From a bacterium (GTDB lineage: Bacteria; Actinomycetota; Acidimicrobiia; Acidimicrobiales; Bin134), in the NCBI GenBank assembly GCA_026708015.1, contig JAPOVT010000046.1, positions 1 through 64,000 of the forward strand: a stretch of DNA of 64,000 bases, given 5' to 3'. Under the pieces are notes generated by a model. The model was not told the DNA's origin and made no database searches. It saw only the letters and a program-made list of their open reading frames with translations. The number at the start of each line of letters is the position of its first letter. The first letter of the stretch is position 1. Below, one piece after another: positions 26,350-39,066 of the stretch. The translations under genes were made by a program, and so were the position numbers.

Positions 26350-26421
26350 GCCCAAACCGTACTGACATATCGGGGGGTCGTTGCTATCGCTCCGATACCG
26401 GTCGCCAGTACCATCGACCGC

Positions 26422-26682
26422 GTGCGCCGGTCTATAGACGACTACCCCTTCGACCCAGCCGACCTCCCTCCCGGAGACGACGACGAGTTCTCCCCGGTTT
26501 CGTGGGCGGTGGCCATTGCCGACGACTACGAAGACGCCACCCCTCGGGTGGTGCTCACCGTTGAGGAGGTGGGCCAGGCTGGCTATGGGCTGGTAGCTCA
26601 TCTGCACCCTCATCTCGCCCGCCGTCTTCGGGCCGCCATTGGCGACGCTCTCAAGGAGATCGGCGAGGCTGAGACTCTCTGA
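26422..26682 (+). CDS. Small acidic protein of unknown function
   Basis: About 86 residues from GTG 26422, divergent from hemE with 72 bp between starts. The N-terminus is rich in Asp and Pro ([18 protein letters not shown]). It is followed by a compact strand-helix unit ([20 protein letters not shown]) and a basic helix ([18 protein letters not shown]). No known motif, membrane segment or signal is seen. It keeps strong high-GC codon bias, which supports it being a real gene. Confidence 0.55.
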   Translation: MRRSIDDYPFDPADLPPGDDDEFSPVSWAVAIADDYEDATPRVVLTVEEVGQAGYGLVAHLHPHLARRLRAAIGDALKEIGEAETL

Positions 26683-26796
26683 GCGCTACTCCATCTGACC
26701 CGAGTGTCACATTGATCGGCGCTCGCTGTGCGAATATAACCTTCCAGGCTGTTTTCCAATTGCGCGAGGTTTGGAAGACGACCCTAAAGGGGCGGC

Positions 26797-27516
26797 ATGG
26801 ACTCTGGCGAAACACGCAGCGGCGGGTATAGCTGTCATCGGGGCCGCTACGCTGGATTTGTGGGCATGGCAGGTTCTTCGCTCTCGGTTCCCTGTGCGGG
26901 TTCCTATTTGGGCCGAGGGATCTACGACGTTGCCGAGGTGGCGCGTCTCATCAGATGCACCAGACGCCGAGTCGAGGGGTGGACCAGAGCAGGCGCGGAC
27001 AAGGTGCCGCTGTTGTCGGGGGAGTTGGACGGCCTGTTCAGCTTCTGGGACTTGCTAAGCCTCCGCGTGATCGGAGAACTTGTGGAGCGGGAGGTCCCCC
27101 GAAGCGAGATCGCCAGAGGCGCCGAATATCTGGCTGCTGAGCTTGGAACCCACAGGCCGTTCGCCCATGAGGGCCTGGCTACAGCTGGACGAGGGTTCTT
27201 CGCCGACATAGGGAGCTGGATAGATGTGGGAATGGGCGGCCAGCAGGCCTTCCAGGTTGTGGTCGAACCGCTGCTTGTGCCGATCACGTTCAATGATTCG
27301 GGTATGGCCACCATCTGGAGGCCGCATACAAGTGTGTGGGTGAATCCCGAAGTCCAGGCAGGAGCCCCCTGCGTCGAAGGCACCCGGATTCCCACCGGTA
27401 CACTTGCCGACCTGCAACGCGCCGGGCTGAGCATCGAGGACTTGTCAGATGACTACCAGCTCTCAGCAGAGCAGGTACAAGCTGCCATCGCGTATGAGAC
27501 CAGCCTGGCGGCGTGA
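26797..27516 (+). CDS. DUF433-type antitoxin with N-terminal helix-turn-helix
   Basis: About 239 residues from ATG 26797, which has an AAGGGG ribosome site; the ATG at 26866 is an alternative. Residues about 45-65 (GIYDVAEVARLIRCTRRRV) look like a MerR-type DNA-binding helix pair. The C-terminal part (VNPEVQAGAPCVEGTRIPTG, then ADLQRAGLSIEDLSDDY) is a DUF433 domain, common in antitoxins paired with PIN-like DUF5615 toxins. The following gene starts in its stop codon (GTGA) and is the remnant of such a toxin. Confidence 0.75.
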   Translation: MDSGETRSGGYSCHRGRYAGFVGMAGSSLSVPCAGSYLGRGIYDVAEVARLIRCTRRRVEGWTRAGADKVPLLSGELDGLFSFWDLLSLRVIGELVEREVPRSEIARGAEYLAAELGTHRPFAHEGLATAGRGFFADIGSWIDVGMGGQQAFQVVVEPLLVPITFNDSGMATIWRPHTSVWVNPEVQAGAPCVEGTRIPTGTLADLQRAGLSIEDLSDDYQLSAEQVQAAIAYETSLAA

Positions 27517-27695
27517 GCCCCCAATCGGCAACACCCAGGCAACGTCCCTCCATACGACTCATTTTCGATGAGAATCTGCCATGGAGAGTGGCCGCGGCAT
27601 TGGAGATGCTCCAGTTCAAAACCACCTACGTTGGAAATCAGCACCACCCCGATGTTCCGAACCGGGGTTCCTCCGACGAAGAGGTGCTCTCCTAA
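27513..27695 (+). pseudogene. Truncated DUF5615 PIN-like toxin
   Basis: About 60 residues, GTG start overlapping the antitoxin stop. RLIFDENLPWRVAAALE is the characteristic start of DUF5615 toxins (first acidic pair D-E), and SSDEEVL is the conserved second block. The frame then stops. The remaining half with the THDRDF-type acidic motif is absent in all three frames downstream, so the nuclease core is incomplete. Confidence 0.65.
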
Positions 27696-28145
27696 ACCAC
27701 GCCCTTCCCTATCTCTCTGTCTGACGCCAGTCCCTCGCTAAATGAACCCAATCGGGGGCGGTGATGTCTCCTGGTGCGGGGCGCAGCAGGGCCGCCATGC
27801 ACCCTGGCCCGCCCCTCCCTCCATCATCCTCCACCTGCCCACCTTGGGAACAGATCCCGAAGAAACCAAGCCCAACGAAACGCCCGAACTCGGATCTCGA
27901 AAATCAAGAGCAACTCCAGGCGACACCTAGGAAGTCGTAGTGCCCGAATTGACATTTGAGCCATCCTGAGGTGAGGTCAATTCTGAGACCGCATCGCATT
28001 GCAGCCCTCCGATCTTGTACTAGACTTGAACGTTCACTGATTTTGCGCTCTGGCTGAGGAGTCTCCGATTCATCCCGATCACGCTGCGGAGCAGACGTAC
28101 ATCGATCAGGCCCACCAAGCCCTCGAGACGGCTCGGGAGCGGGCC
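27696..28145. other. Intergenic stretch with no recognised gene
   Basis: 450 bp between the broken toxin and the HelD-like gene. No coding pattern or known RNA was recognised before 28041. From 28041 to 28145 the frame of the next gene is already open and reads like its N-terminus (EESPIHPDHAAEQTYIDQAH) without an ATG, GTG or TTG. The deletion that removed the toxin end may lie at the 5' edge of this stretch. Confidence 0.5.
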
Positions 28146-30254
28146 TTGTCGCTGAAAGGCATGGTAGAGGTGGGCGCGGGCGGTACCCACCAGGCCCGCT
28201 ATGAGCGGGAGATCATTTGGGACTCCATCAGTACCCGCCTCAGCGCCCTTGACATTGGCAACTCATCGCTAGTGTTCGGCCGCCTCGACTGGAGCGACGA
28301 TCAGGGCGGCGATCAGGGCGGCGACCAGCTCTATGTAGGCCGGGTGGCGGTGTGGGATGACGACCAGGAGCCGGTGACCATCGACTGGCGGGCCCCGGCG
28401 GCCGAGGCCTTCTACCGGGCTACCGGCAGCGAGTCCATGGGCCTGTCCCGCCGCCGCCACTTCGTGACCCGGGGCCAAGAGCTGTTGGGGGTGGAAGACG
28501 AGCACTTCGGCGAAACCAACGGCCGGGGTCGTATGCCGCTGGTAGGGGAGGCCACCCTGCGAGCCGGACTGGAAGCCGGGCGCACTGGCCGACTGGCCGA
28601 CGCGGCCGCCACCATCCAGATCGAGCAGGATGCCATCATCCGCTCCCCGCTGTCAGGCCTCTTGGTGGTCCAGGGCGGTCCCGGTACCGGCAAGACGGTG
28701 GCCGCCCTCCACCGGGCCGCCTACCTGCTCTACACCCATCGCTTTCCCCTCGAAGGCCAGGGGATGCTGGTACTCGGCCCCAACCGGCTGTTCCTCGCGT
28801 ATATCGAACAGGTGCTTCCGTCGCTGGGCGAGGCCGGCGTGGAGGTGTCGATGCTGGCCGACCTTTTGCCTGGCACCCGGGTGAAAGGGCTCGACGATCC
28901 TAGCGTGTCCCGCATCAAAGGCGATTTGCGCATGATCACGGTGCTTCGCCGGGCCCGTCGGGATCGCCAGCGCCCGCTGCGCTCCGATGTGACAGTGGGG
29001 TTTGGCCTGCGTCGGCTCCGTCTCACCGTGGACCAAAGCGCCGAGATCGTGCGCCAGGCCCGCAAGCGGTTCCGCACCCACAACCGGGCCCGCCGCTATG
29101 TCGAAGAACAGGTGTACCAGCACCTAGCCGACAGCGGTGCCCGCACCGACTCTTCCGCCCCCGATGTGGAAGCAGTGCGAGAGCAGCTTCACGGCAGCAT
29201 CGAGCTGCGAGAAGCCTTGGAGTGGATGTGGCCGGTTCTCACCCCGTCGCACCTGCTGCACGACCTGTTCGGCTCGCCGGCCTTGCTCCGCTCGGCGACC
29301 GCCTCGGTGCTCACTTCGACCGAAGCCAATCTGCTCTATCGCCCTCGACAACCCCATGCCTCCGAGGTGATGTGGACGGCCGACGATGCCCCGCTGCTGG
29401 ATGAGGCATTGGCCCTGTTGGGCACCCGGCCCGGCCACAAGCAGGCCGACTCGATACGCACCTACGGCCACATCGTGGTGGACGAGGCCCAGGATCTGTC
29501 GCCCATGCAGCTCCGGATGATCAGCCGCCGCTCGCTCAACGGGTCGATGACGGTGGTTGGCGACATCGCCCAGGCCACCTCGGCCTGGGGGCACGACACT
29601 TGGGACAGCGTGATCGAGCACTTGCCCAGCCACCGGGAGCCCCGATTCTCCGAGTTGACTATTGGCTATCGCCTGCCCGAGCCGATTATGGATGTGGCCG
29701 CCAAGGTGCTCGATGCCGCCATGCCCGGTCTTGTTCCGCCCCAATCCATCCGCACCGAAGGCCGGCCACCCCGTTTCGTGCCCGTCTTCGGCCATCAATC
29801 TCCCGCCTCCGGCAATGGGCAGGGCAACGGCCAAGGCCGTGAATCCAGCCACGTCAGCCATGCTGGCCATGCCAACGAGTCCATCCCCACCAGCCTGACC
29901 GCTGCCGTCGTCGGCGAAGTGAAAGCCGAGCTCAGCGCGTTGGCCAACGGAAACCTGGCGGTGATCTGCCACAACGATCTGGCCGATGCCATCTCTGAGG
30001 CACTCACCGCTGCCGAGGTCGACCACGGGCTGGTGTATGAGCGGGGCCTGGAGTCTCGGGTGACCATCACCCCGGTGGAGTTGGTGAAGGGGCTCGAGGT
30101 GGACACCGCCATCGTGGTGGAGCCGGCCGACATCTGTGAGAAGCTCCCCAAGGGGATGCAAGCCCTGTATGTGGCCATGACAAGGGCCACCCAACGCCTG
30201 GTGGTACTCCACGCCCGCCCGTTGCCCGAACCCCTGCTCACTAAGGAAGCCTGA
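28146..30254 (+). CDS. HelD-like RNA polymerase-associated ATPase (UvrD/Rep superfamily)
   Basis: About 702 residues from TTG 28146. Features in order: a substrate-facing N-terminal region with VAVWDDDQEPVTIDWRAP; Walker A (VVQGGPGTGKTVAALHRAAY, about residues 173-192); the Walker B type VDEAQDLSPMQ; motif III (TVVGDIAQATSAWG); and a C-terminal motif VI (LYVAMTRATQRLVVL). HelD-class proteins pull stalled RNA polymerase off DNA and in actinobacteria can confer rifamycin tolerance. The homologous frame extends about 32 codons upstream without a standard start, so the true start may be non-canonical or the sequence altered there. Confidence 0.85.
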   Translation: MSLKGMVEVGAGGTHQARYEREIIWDSISTRLSALDIGNSSLVFGRLDWSDDQGGDQGGDQLYVGRVAVWDDDQEPVTIDWRAPAAEAFYRATGSESMGLSRRRHFVTRGQELLGVEDEHFGETNGRGRMPLVGEATLRAGLEAGRTGRLADAAATIQIEQDAIIRSPLSGLLVVQGGPGTGKTVAALHRAAYLLYTHRFPLEGQGMLVLGPNRLFLAYIEQVLPSLGEAGVEVSMLADLLPGTRVKGLDDPSVSRIKGDLRMITVLRRARRDRQRPLRSDVTVGFGLRRLRLTVDQSAEIVRQARKRFRTHNRARRYVEEQVYQHLADSGARTDSSAPDVEAVREQLHGSIELREALEWMWPVLTPSHLLHDLFGSPALLRSATASVLTSTEANLLYRPRQPHASEVMWTADDAPLLDEALALLGTRPGHKQADSIRTYGHIVVDEAQDLSPMQLRMISRRSLNGSMTVVGDIAQATSAWGHDTWDSVIEHLPSHREPRFSELTIGYRLPEPIMDVAAKVLDAAMPGLVPPQSIRTEGRPPRFVPVFGHQSPASGNGQGNGQGRESSHVSHAGHANESIPTSLTAAVVGEVKAELSALANGNLAVICHNDLADAISEALTAAEVDHGLVYERGLESRVTITPVELVKGLEVDTAIVVEPADICEKLPKGMQALYVAMTRATQRLVVLHARPLPEPLLTKEA

Positions 30255-30258
30255 GCCG

Positions 30259-30657
30259 ATGGCCCACGACCCCCGCAACCTCACCGACGAGATGAACGGC
30301 TTCCTCCAAGACCGCCACCTGGCCTCGCTAACCGTATTGCGCCCCGACGGCACTCCCCACGTGACCCCGGTGGGGTTCACCTGGGATCCCGAAACCGCCA
30401 CGGCTCGCATCATCACCTGGGCCGGGGCCAAGAAGGTGCGCCTGCTGGAGGCAGCTGGGGGCGGTGGAGCCGCCCTTTGCCAGGTGGACGGTGGCCGATG
30501 GGTCACCCTGGAAGGACACGCCACCGTCACTGCCGACCCCGAGCAGTGTGCCGACGCGGTGGCCCGCTACGGCCAGCGCTACAGCCCCGCCAAAGACCGG
30601 GGTGCCGACCGACGGGCCATCATCATCGAGGTGGACTCCGTGTTGGGGCGGGCATGA
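30259..30657 (+). CDS. PPOX-class flavin/F420-dependent protein
   Basis: About 132 residues with the split-barrel pattern: LQDRHLASLTVLRPDGTPHV, PVGFTWDP, KVRLLEAAGGG and RWVTLEGHATV. The family binds FMN or F420 and reduces small quinone- or enone-like substrates; F420 would fit an actinobacterium. It starts 4 bp after the HelD-like gene and ends in an ATGA overlap with the O-methyltransferase, so the three form one transcription unit. Confidence 0.8.
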   Translation: MAHDPRNLTDEMNGFLQDRHLASLTVLRPDGTPHVTPVGFTWDPETATARIITWAGAKKVRLLEAAGGGGAALCQVDGGRWVTLEGHATVTADPEQCADAVARYGQRYSPAKDRGADRRAIIIEVDSVLGRA

Positions 30658-31322
30658 CCCCCAAGGGAATCGGCCTCAGTGCCAATGTGCAGGAGTACTT
30701 GGTGGCCCATGGGGCGGGCATCGACCCCATCGCCCAAGAGTTGATCGACATCACTGCCGAACTGGGTCGCATCTCCGGGATGCAGGTCGCCCCCGAACAG
30801 GCCGCCTTCATGACCATGCTCACGCGCCTGCTCGACGTGCAGTTCGCGGTGGAAGTGGGCACCTTCACTGGCTTCTCGGCCCTGTCCATCGCCCGGGGGC
30901 TGGCCCCTGGCGGGCGGCTGCTGTGCTGCGATGTGAGCGACGAGTGGGTGAGCATCGGCCGGCCATTCTGGGAGCAGGCCGAGATGGCCGACCGCATCGA
31001 GGTGGTGATCGCCCCCGCGGCCGAGACGCTGGCCTCCCTGCCGGACGATCCGCCCATCGATCTGGCCTTCATCGACGCCGACAAGCGGTCTTACAAGACC
31101 TATTACGAGGAGATCATGCGCCGCCTCAGCCCGAAGGGGATCATCCTGGTGGACAACGTGCTGTGGGGTGGGAGAGTGGCCGACCCTGATGCCGACCTCG
31201 AAGAGAACCCCGACACTGCCCACATTCGAGAGTTCAACGCCTCTGTGGTGGCCGACCCCCGCACCGCCCAAGTAATGCTCCCCATAGCCGACGGCCTAAC
31301 GCTGATAACCCACGCCCCCTGA
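30654..31322 (+). CDS. O-methyltransferase, caffeoyl-CoA OMT-like
   Basis: About 222 residues from ATG 30654 inside the preceding stop. Family features: FAVEVGTFTGFSALSIARGL (motif I), LCCDVSDEW (acidic loop), LAFIDADKRSYKTYYEE (metal-binding Asp) and ILVDNVLWGGRV. It transfers methyl from SAM to a catechol-like hydroxyl with a divalent metal. Substrate unknown. It is the last gene of its unit and faces the end of the thiamine operon. Confidence 0.88.
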   Translation: MTPKGIGLSANVQEYLVAHGAGIDPIAQELIDITAELGRISGMQVAPEQAAFMTMLTRLLDVQFAVEVGTFTGFSALSIARGLAPGGRLLCCDVSDEWVSIGRPFWEQAEMADRIEVVIAPAAETLASLPDDPPIDLAFIDADKRSYKTYYEEIMRRLSPKGIILVDNVLWGGRVADPDADLEENPDTAHIREFNASVVADPRTAQVMLPIADGLTLITHAP

Positions 31323-31349
31323 CCCGCCAGCCTGCCGGGGGATCAACTA

Positions 31350-32107
31350 CTAGTCGATCAGATGCGCAACCGGTCCTCGACCCATGCCAAGGTCCCAGTC
31401 GGCCGACCGCACGATGCACCGTCGCACAAACCCCTTGGCCGCTGCGATCGCATCCACCGGTTCCACTCCCGTGGCCAACCCCGCCGCCACCGCCGACGCA
31501 AATGTGCAACCGGTCCCGTGGTCGTTGGCGGTTTCCACCATCTCGCCGGCCAGCTCGGTCCAACCTCCGTGGTGATGCACCCGATCGACGGCGGTGGTCT
31601 CTCCGGTCACCACCAAACAGCCGGGGCAAAGCCGGCCCAGCTCAGCGACAGCATCCAGTCCGGCAACTTCCTGAAGCGCCGCGGCCTCTCGAACATTGGG
31701 GGTAGCCACGGTGGCGTGCTTGAGCAGCTCCAGGTAGAGGACTTCGGCCCCGGAGTCCAGCAGCCGGGCCCCAGTGGACGACACCATCACTGGATCGACC
31801 ACCAGATTGGGCAGCCGTCCGGCTGCGGCGTAGTCGCCCACCACCGCGATGATGTCCAGATTGGCCAGCATCCCGGTCTTCACTGCGGCCACCGGCAAGT
31901 CATCCAACACTGAGTCGAGCTGCTGGGCCACGAAATGGGCCGGTACTGGATGCACCCCCTGCACGCCCACCGTATTCTGGGCGGTCACCGCGGTGATCAC
32001 TGCGGTGCCGTGAACCCCCAGCGCCGCGAATGTGGTGATGTCGGCGGCAACCCCCGCGCCGCCCGAAGGGTCCGACCCGGCCACGCTAAGCGCCACCGGA
32101 GGATTCA

Positions 32108-32108
<1 letters not shown>
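31350..32108 (-). CDS. thiD: Hydroxymethylpyrimidine (phosphate) kinase
   Basis: About 252 residues from ATG 32108, which overlaps the tenI stop (ATGA); an ATG at 32120 is also available. Diagnostic: ALSVAGSDPSGGAGVAADI, VKTGMLAN, VVDPVMVSSTGARLL and NDHGTGCTFASAVAA (anion hole and catalytic Asp). It phosphorylates HMP to HMP-PP for joining with the thiazole. It is the last gene of the seven-gene riboswitch-controlled operon. Confidence 0.93.
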
Positions 32109-33437
<1,329 letters not shown>

Positions 33438-33626
33438 CTATCCCCCCTGGGCGGCTTCGAGGATCTCGACCCGGTCGCCCTCTGCCAACAGGGCCTGGCT
33501 CCATTGGCTGCGGGGGACGATCTCCCGGTTGACCGCCACCGCCACCCCTCGCTGATTGGGGGCCAAGGTGCCCACCGTGCACCCGGTGGGAACGTCGAGC
33601 GCCTCTCCGTTCACTACAACGATCAT
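33438..33626 (-). CDS. thiS: Sulfur carrier protein ThiS
   Basis: About 62 residues from ATG 33626 (MIVVVNGEALDVPTG), a ubiquitin-like small protein ending in the required Gly-Gly (AAQGG). VAVAVNREIVPRSQW is the conserved central part. It carries sulfur as a C-terminal thiocarboxylate to ThiG. The adenylating enzyme ThiF is not encoded in the window. It lies 10 bp after thiO. Confidence 0.92.
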   Translation of the reverse strand: MIVVVNGEALDVPTGCTVGTLAPNQRGVAVAVNREIVPRSQWSQALLAEGDRVEILEAAQGG

Positions 33627-33636
33627 GCTGGCACAC

Positions 33637-34756
33637 TCATCCTGGCACCCCGCTGAGACGCCCAGAGGCCCCGTCGATGTTGTCTGCTGGGGCATCGAAC
33701 CGGCCGGGGCTGAACGGCCGCAGGTTCACCGGCGGCTCATGGCCCTGCACCAACGCAGCCACCGCGGCGGCGGTGATGGGTGCAGTGAGGATGCCGTTGC
33801 GGTAGTGACCGGTGGCGTACACGATGCTGTCATCGCCGGTGCCGATGATGGGAGCATTGTCGGGCGCACCGGGGCGCAGGCCAGCCCAGGTTTCCACCAG
33901 GTCGATCTCGCTCAAACCCGGCAGTAAGGCCAATACATCTCGGAGTAACTCGTAGACGCCGCCTGCGGTCACTCGGGTGTCAAAGCCTTGCTCTTCTTGG
34001 GTGGCGCCCACCACAATCTCGCCGTCGCTGCGGGGCACGGCGTACACGCTCGAGCCCCGCACCACTCCCCGCACTGGCAGCGCAAGCAGCCCTTCCGGGC
34101 CGCTCAAGCGGAGGATCTGTCCTTTGATGGGCCGGATGGGAATCCCCAGCAATCGGCCTGTCCACGCACCGGCTGCCACCACCACCTGCTGGCAGGCCAT
34201 CGTCTGCCCGTCGTTGGCCACCACCTGGTTATGGCTCACCCTTGTGGCCGAGACCGGAATGGTGGGCACCCGGTTCAGCAGTTCGGCCACCACCTGGCGG
34301 GGGTTCACCTGATGGTCGAGGGGCGAGTACACCCCGCCCCGCACGTTGGGAGCGAGCAGCGGTTCCCGGGCACGGCATGCTTTGCTCCGCAGCCGCTCCA
34401 CCGGCAGGCCCTCTTGTTCGTGCAGGTCGCCCAGGTTGTCGAGCAGCGCCTTGTCGTCGGCGTCGTAGGCGGCCATGAGCATCCCGTTACGGCGATAGTC
34501 AACCTTGTCAACCCCCAGCTCATCAGCAAACGCTGGCCACGCTTGGCTAGCGGCCAGGTTCAGTTCCAGGATGTGGCTCTCTCCCCAGTAGGCCTCGTGG
34601 ATGGGGGCCAGCATCCCGGCGGCGGCGTGGCTGGCTCCGGTGCCGGGCGCGGGGTCGAGCACCACCACATCGATACCGTCTCGATGAAGCTGCCAGGCAG
34701 CCGAGAGCCCGATGATGCCGCCACCCACGATGATGACTTCGGGTTTCGGGGACAGG

Positions 34757-34764
<8 letters not shown>
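33637..34764 (-). CDS. thiO: Glycine oxidase
   Basis: About 375 residues, GTG start at 34764 overlapping the thiE stop by 8 bases. It has an FAD-binding N-terminus (VIIVGGGIIGLSAAWQLHRD), GASHAAAGMLAPIHEAYWG typical of ThiO, and a C-terminal GLRPGAPDNAPIIG with the closing TGHYRNGILTAP. It oxidises glycine to dehydroglycine for thiazole assembly. ThiO rather than the SAM-type ThiH implies aerobic synthesis. Confidence 0.94.
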
Positions 34765-37222
<2,458 letters not shown>

Positions 37223-37236
37223 GTTTTCTATTCACT

Positions 37237-37403
37237 CTCAGTATATTTCGACGTATGCTGAGTTGGACCGCACCGGGCCTTTTGAGAAGGCCCGGTGCGG
37301 CCCAAGGAGACAGCAAAGCTGCCTCCTTCACGGGACTACCCGTGGTCGGGCCGGTGCAGACTTGACACCTCGCCGGGAGGGTTCGATCCCCTCTAGTTCC
37401 ACC
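37237..37403 (+). other. Hairpin-dense region ending in a tRNA/tmRNA-like T arm
   Basis: Between pgi and thiC lie a 9-bp stem at 37237-37262, a perfect 12-bp stem with 9-nt loop at 37268-37300, an 11-bp stem with one mismatch at 37304-37328 and a 6-bp stem at 37329-37344. Then on the plus strand comes a T-arm-like unit (GAGGG-TTCGATC-CCCTC, 37377-37393) followed by TAGTTCC-A-CC. GGGACTA at 37332-37338 could pair with TAGTTCC. No anticodon arm is possible, so it is not a normal tRNA. It may be a tmRNA/tRNA 3' fragment left by integration, or an unknown RNA. Confidence 0.45.
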
Positions 37404-37487
37404 CCGCACCCTATACGGTTCTGATGCTGTTCACCATCCCCTTTGCCATAGGTAGAGCAGCCGCCCAGTTAGTTATGCCTCGATACC

Positions 37488-39011
37488 TCATCTACGGCTG
37501 AGATAGCGGTTGATGAGGGATTGGGTGGAGGAGTCGCGGGTGGGGTCGGGGTTGGCTGCGCCGGTGAGTTGGGCGGCGATGCCGGTGGCCAGAGTTTTGC
37601 CCAGCTCCACGCCCCACTGGTCGAAGGGGTTGATGCCCCACACGGTGGCTTGGGTGAACACCTTGTGCTCGTACAGGGCTACCAGCTGGCCCAGAGTGCG
37701 GGGGGTGAGCTGGTCGCCGAGGATCACGGTGCTGGGCCGGTTGCCGGGAAAACTCCGGTGGGGATCGCCGGTATCGGGGGTGCCGAAGGCCAGGGCCTCG
37801 GCCTGGGCGAACAGGTTGGCCATGAGCAGGTCGTGATGCTCGTCAAGGGTGTGGTTGGCACGGCAAAAGCCAATGAACTCCGCGGGGACGATGTCGGTGC
37901 CCTGATGTAGCAATTGGTGGAAGGCGTGCTGGCCGTTGGTGCCCGGCTGGCCCCACACCACCGGGCCAGTGGCGGTGCTCGCCAGGGTGCCATCGGCCCG
38001 AATCGACTTGCCGCTGCTCTCCATGTCGAGTTGCTGGATGTAAGCCGGGAACAGGGCCAGCTCCTGGGCGTAGGGGAGCACGGCATAAGTGGGGCAGTTC
38101 CAGAAATTGCGGTTCCAGATGCCGATGAGCCCCAACAATGCGGGCAGGTTCTCGGTCCAGGGAGCGGTGCGGTAGTGCTCGTCGATGTGGTGCATCCCGT
38201 CCAACAGGTTGGCGAAGGCATCGGGGCCCACCGCGATCATGAGGCTGAGCCCCACCGCCGAGCCCAGGGAGTAGCGACCGCCCACCCAGTCCCACACGGC
38301 GAAAACGGCACCAGCGTCGATGCCGAAGTCGTGGGCCTTGTCGGGGCTGGCCGTGACGGCGGCAAAGTGGCCGCCAGCTATTTCCGGCCCCACGGTGTCA
38401 GCGACCCATGCCCGGGCGGTGCGGGCGTTGGTCAGGGTCTCGGTGGTGGTGAAGGTCTTGGACACCACGATGAACAAGGTCTGGGCCGGGTCCAGCCCTC
38501 GGGTGACGGCCCCGAAATGGGCTCCGTCCACATTGGACAAGAAGCGCACATCCAGATCAGCGTAGGCACAGGCGCCAAGTGCGGTAGTGGCCATGGCCGG
38601 TCCTAGATCCGACCCGCCGATGCCGATGTTCACCACCGCCTGCCACCGACCGTCTCGGACTTCGGCGACGAAGGCGGTCATGCGGTCGAGTTCCTGTCGG
38701 GCTTCGGGTGGCGGGTCGGGTTGGCGCAGGGCGGTGTGCCAGGCGGGGCGGTTCTCGGTGGAGTTCACCGGCTCCCCATTGAGCATGGCTTCAATCTGGT
38801 GCCGAAGCCCGGCCCGGTCGGCCAGTGCGGCCAGCAGCGCCACGGTCTCATCGGTGAGGCGGTTCTTGGAGTAGTCCAACAACAGGCCGTCGGTCTCAGA
38901 GGTAAGCCGCTCTCCCCGGCTGGGATCATGGTCGAACAAATCCCGGAGGTGCTGGTCGCTGAGTGCCTTTCGATGCGCGCTCAACGCTTGCCATTCCCGG
39001 GTGTCATGCAC
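37488..39011 (-). CDS. pgi: Glucose-6-phosphate isomerase
   Basis: About 507 residues. Signature stretches: VNIGIGGSDLGPAMA, DWVGGRYSLGSAVGLSLMIA (phosphate site), LPYAQELALFPAYIQQLDME, GQPGTNGQHAFHQLLHQG (catalytic region) and WGINPFDQWGVELGK. It interconverts glucose-6-phosphate and fructose-6-phosphate. It lies upstream of the thiamine genes on the same strand, but the structured spacer and separate riboswitch argue for independent transcription. Confidence 0.96.
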   Translation of the reverse strand: MHDTREWQALSAHRKALSDQHLRDLFDHDPSRGERLTSETDGLLLDYSKNRLTDETVALLAALADRAGLRHQIEAMLNGEPVNSTENRPAWHTALRQPDPPPEARQELDRMTAFVAEVRDGRWQAVVNIGIGGSDLGPAMATTALGACAYADLDVRFLSNVDGAHFGAVTRGLDPAQTLFIVVSKTFTTTETLTNARTARAWVADTVGPEIAGGHFAAVTASPDKAHDFGIDAGAVFAVWDWVGGRYSLGSAVGLSLMIAVGPDAFANLLDGMHHIDEHYRTAPWTENLPALLGLIGIWNRNFWNCPTYAVLPYAQELALFPAYIQQLDMESSGKSIRADGTLASTATGPVVWGQPGTNGQHAFHQLLHQGTDIVPAEFIGFCRANHTLDEHHDLLMANLFAQAEALAFGTPDTGDPHRSFPGNRPSTVILGDQLTPRTLGQLVALYEHKVFTQATVWGINPFDQWGVELGKTLATGIAAQLTGAANPDPTRDSSTQSLINRYLSRR

Positions 39012-39066
39012 CTCCGCAGCGTAACCGTGGGTCGCGGCGGAGATACCGCCAATTGCCGCTCTCGGG

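Noticed and set aside
29124..30530. 468-codon open frame opposite the HelD-like gene
   Set aside because: Antisense shadow; the plus-strand frame has all helicase-type motifs.
37268..37300. Rho-independent terminator
   Set aside because: The 12-bp stem is strong, but no T-run follows on either strand.
37332..37403. Complete tRNA gene
   Set aside because: Acceptor-like and T-arm pairing exist and the length fits, but no D arm or 5-bp/7-nt anticodon arm with U33 can be formed.
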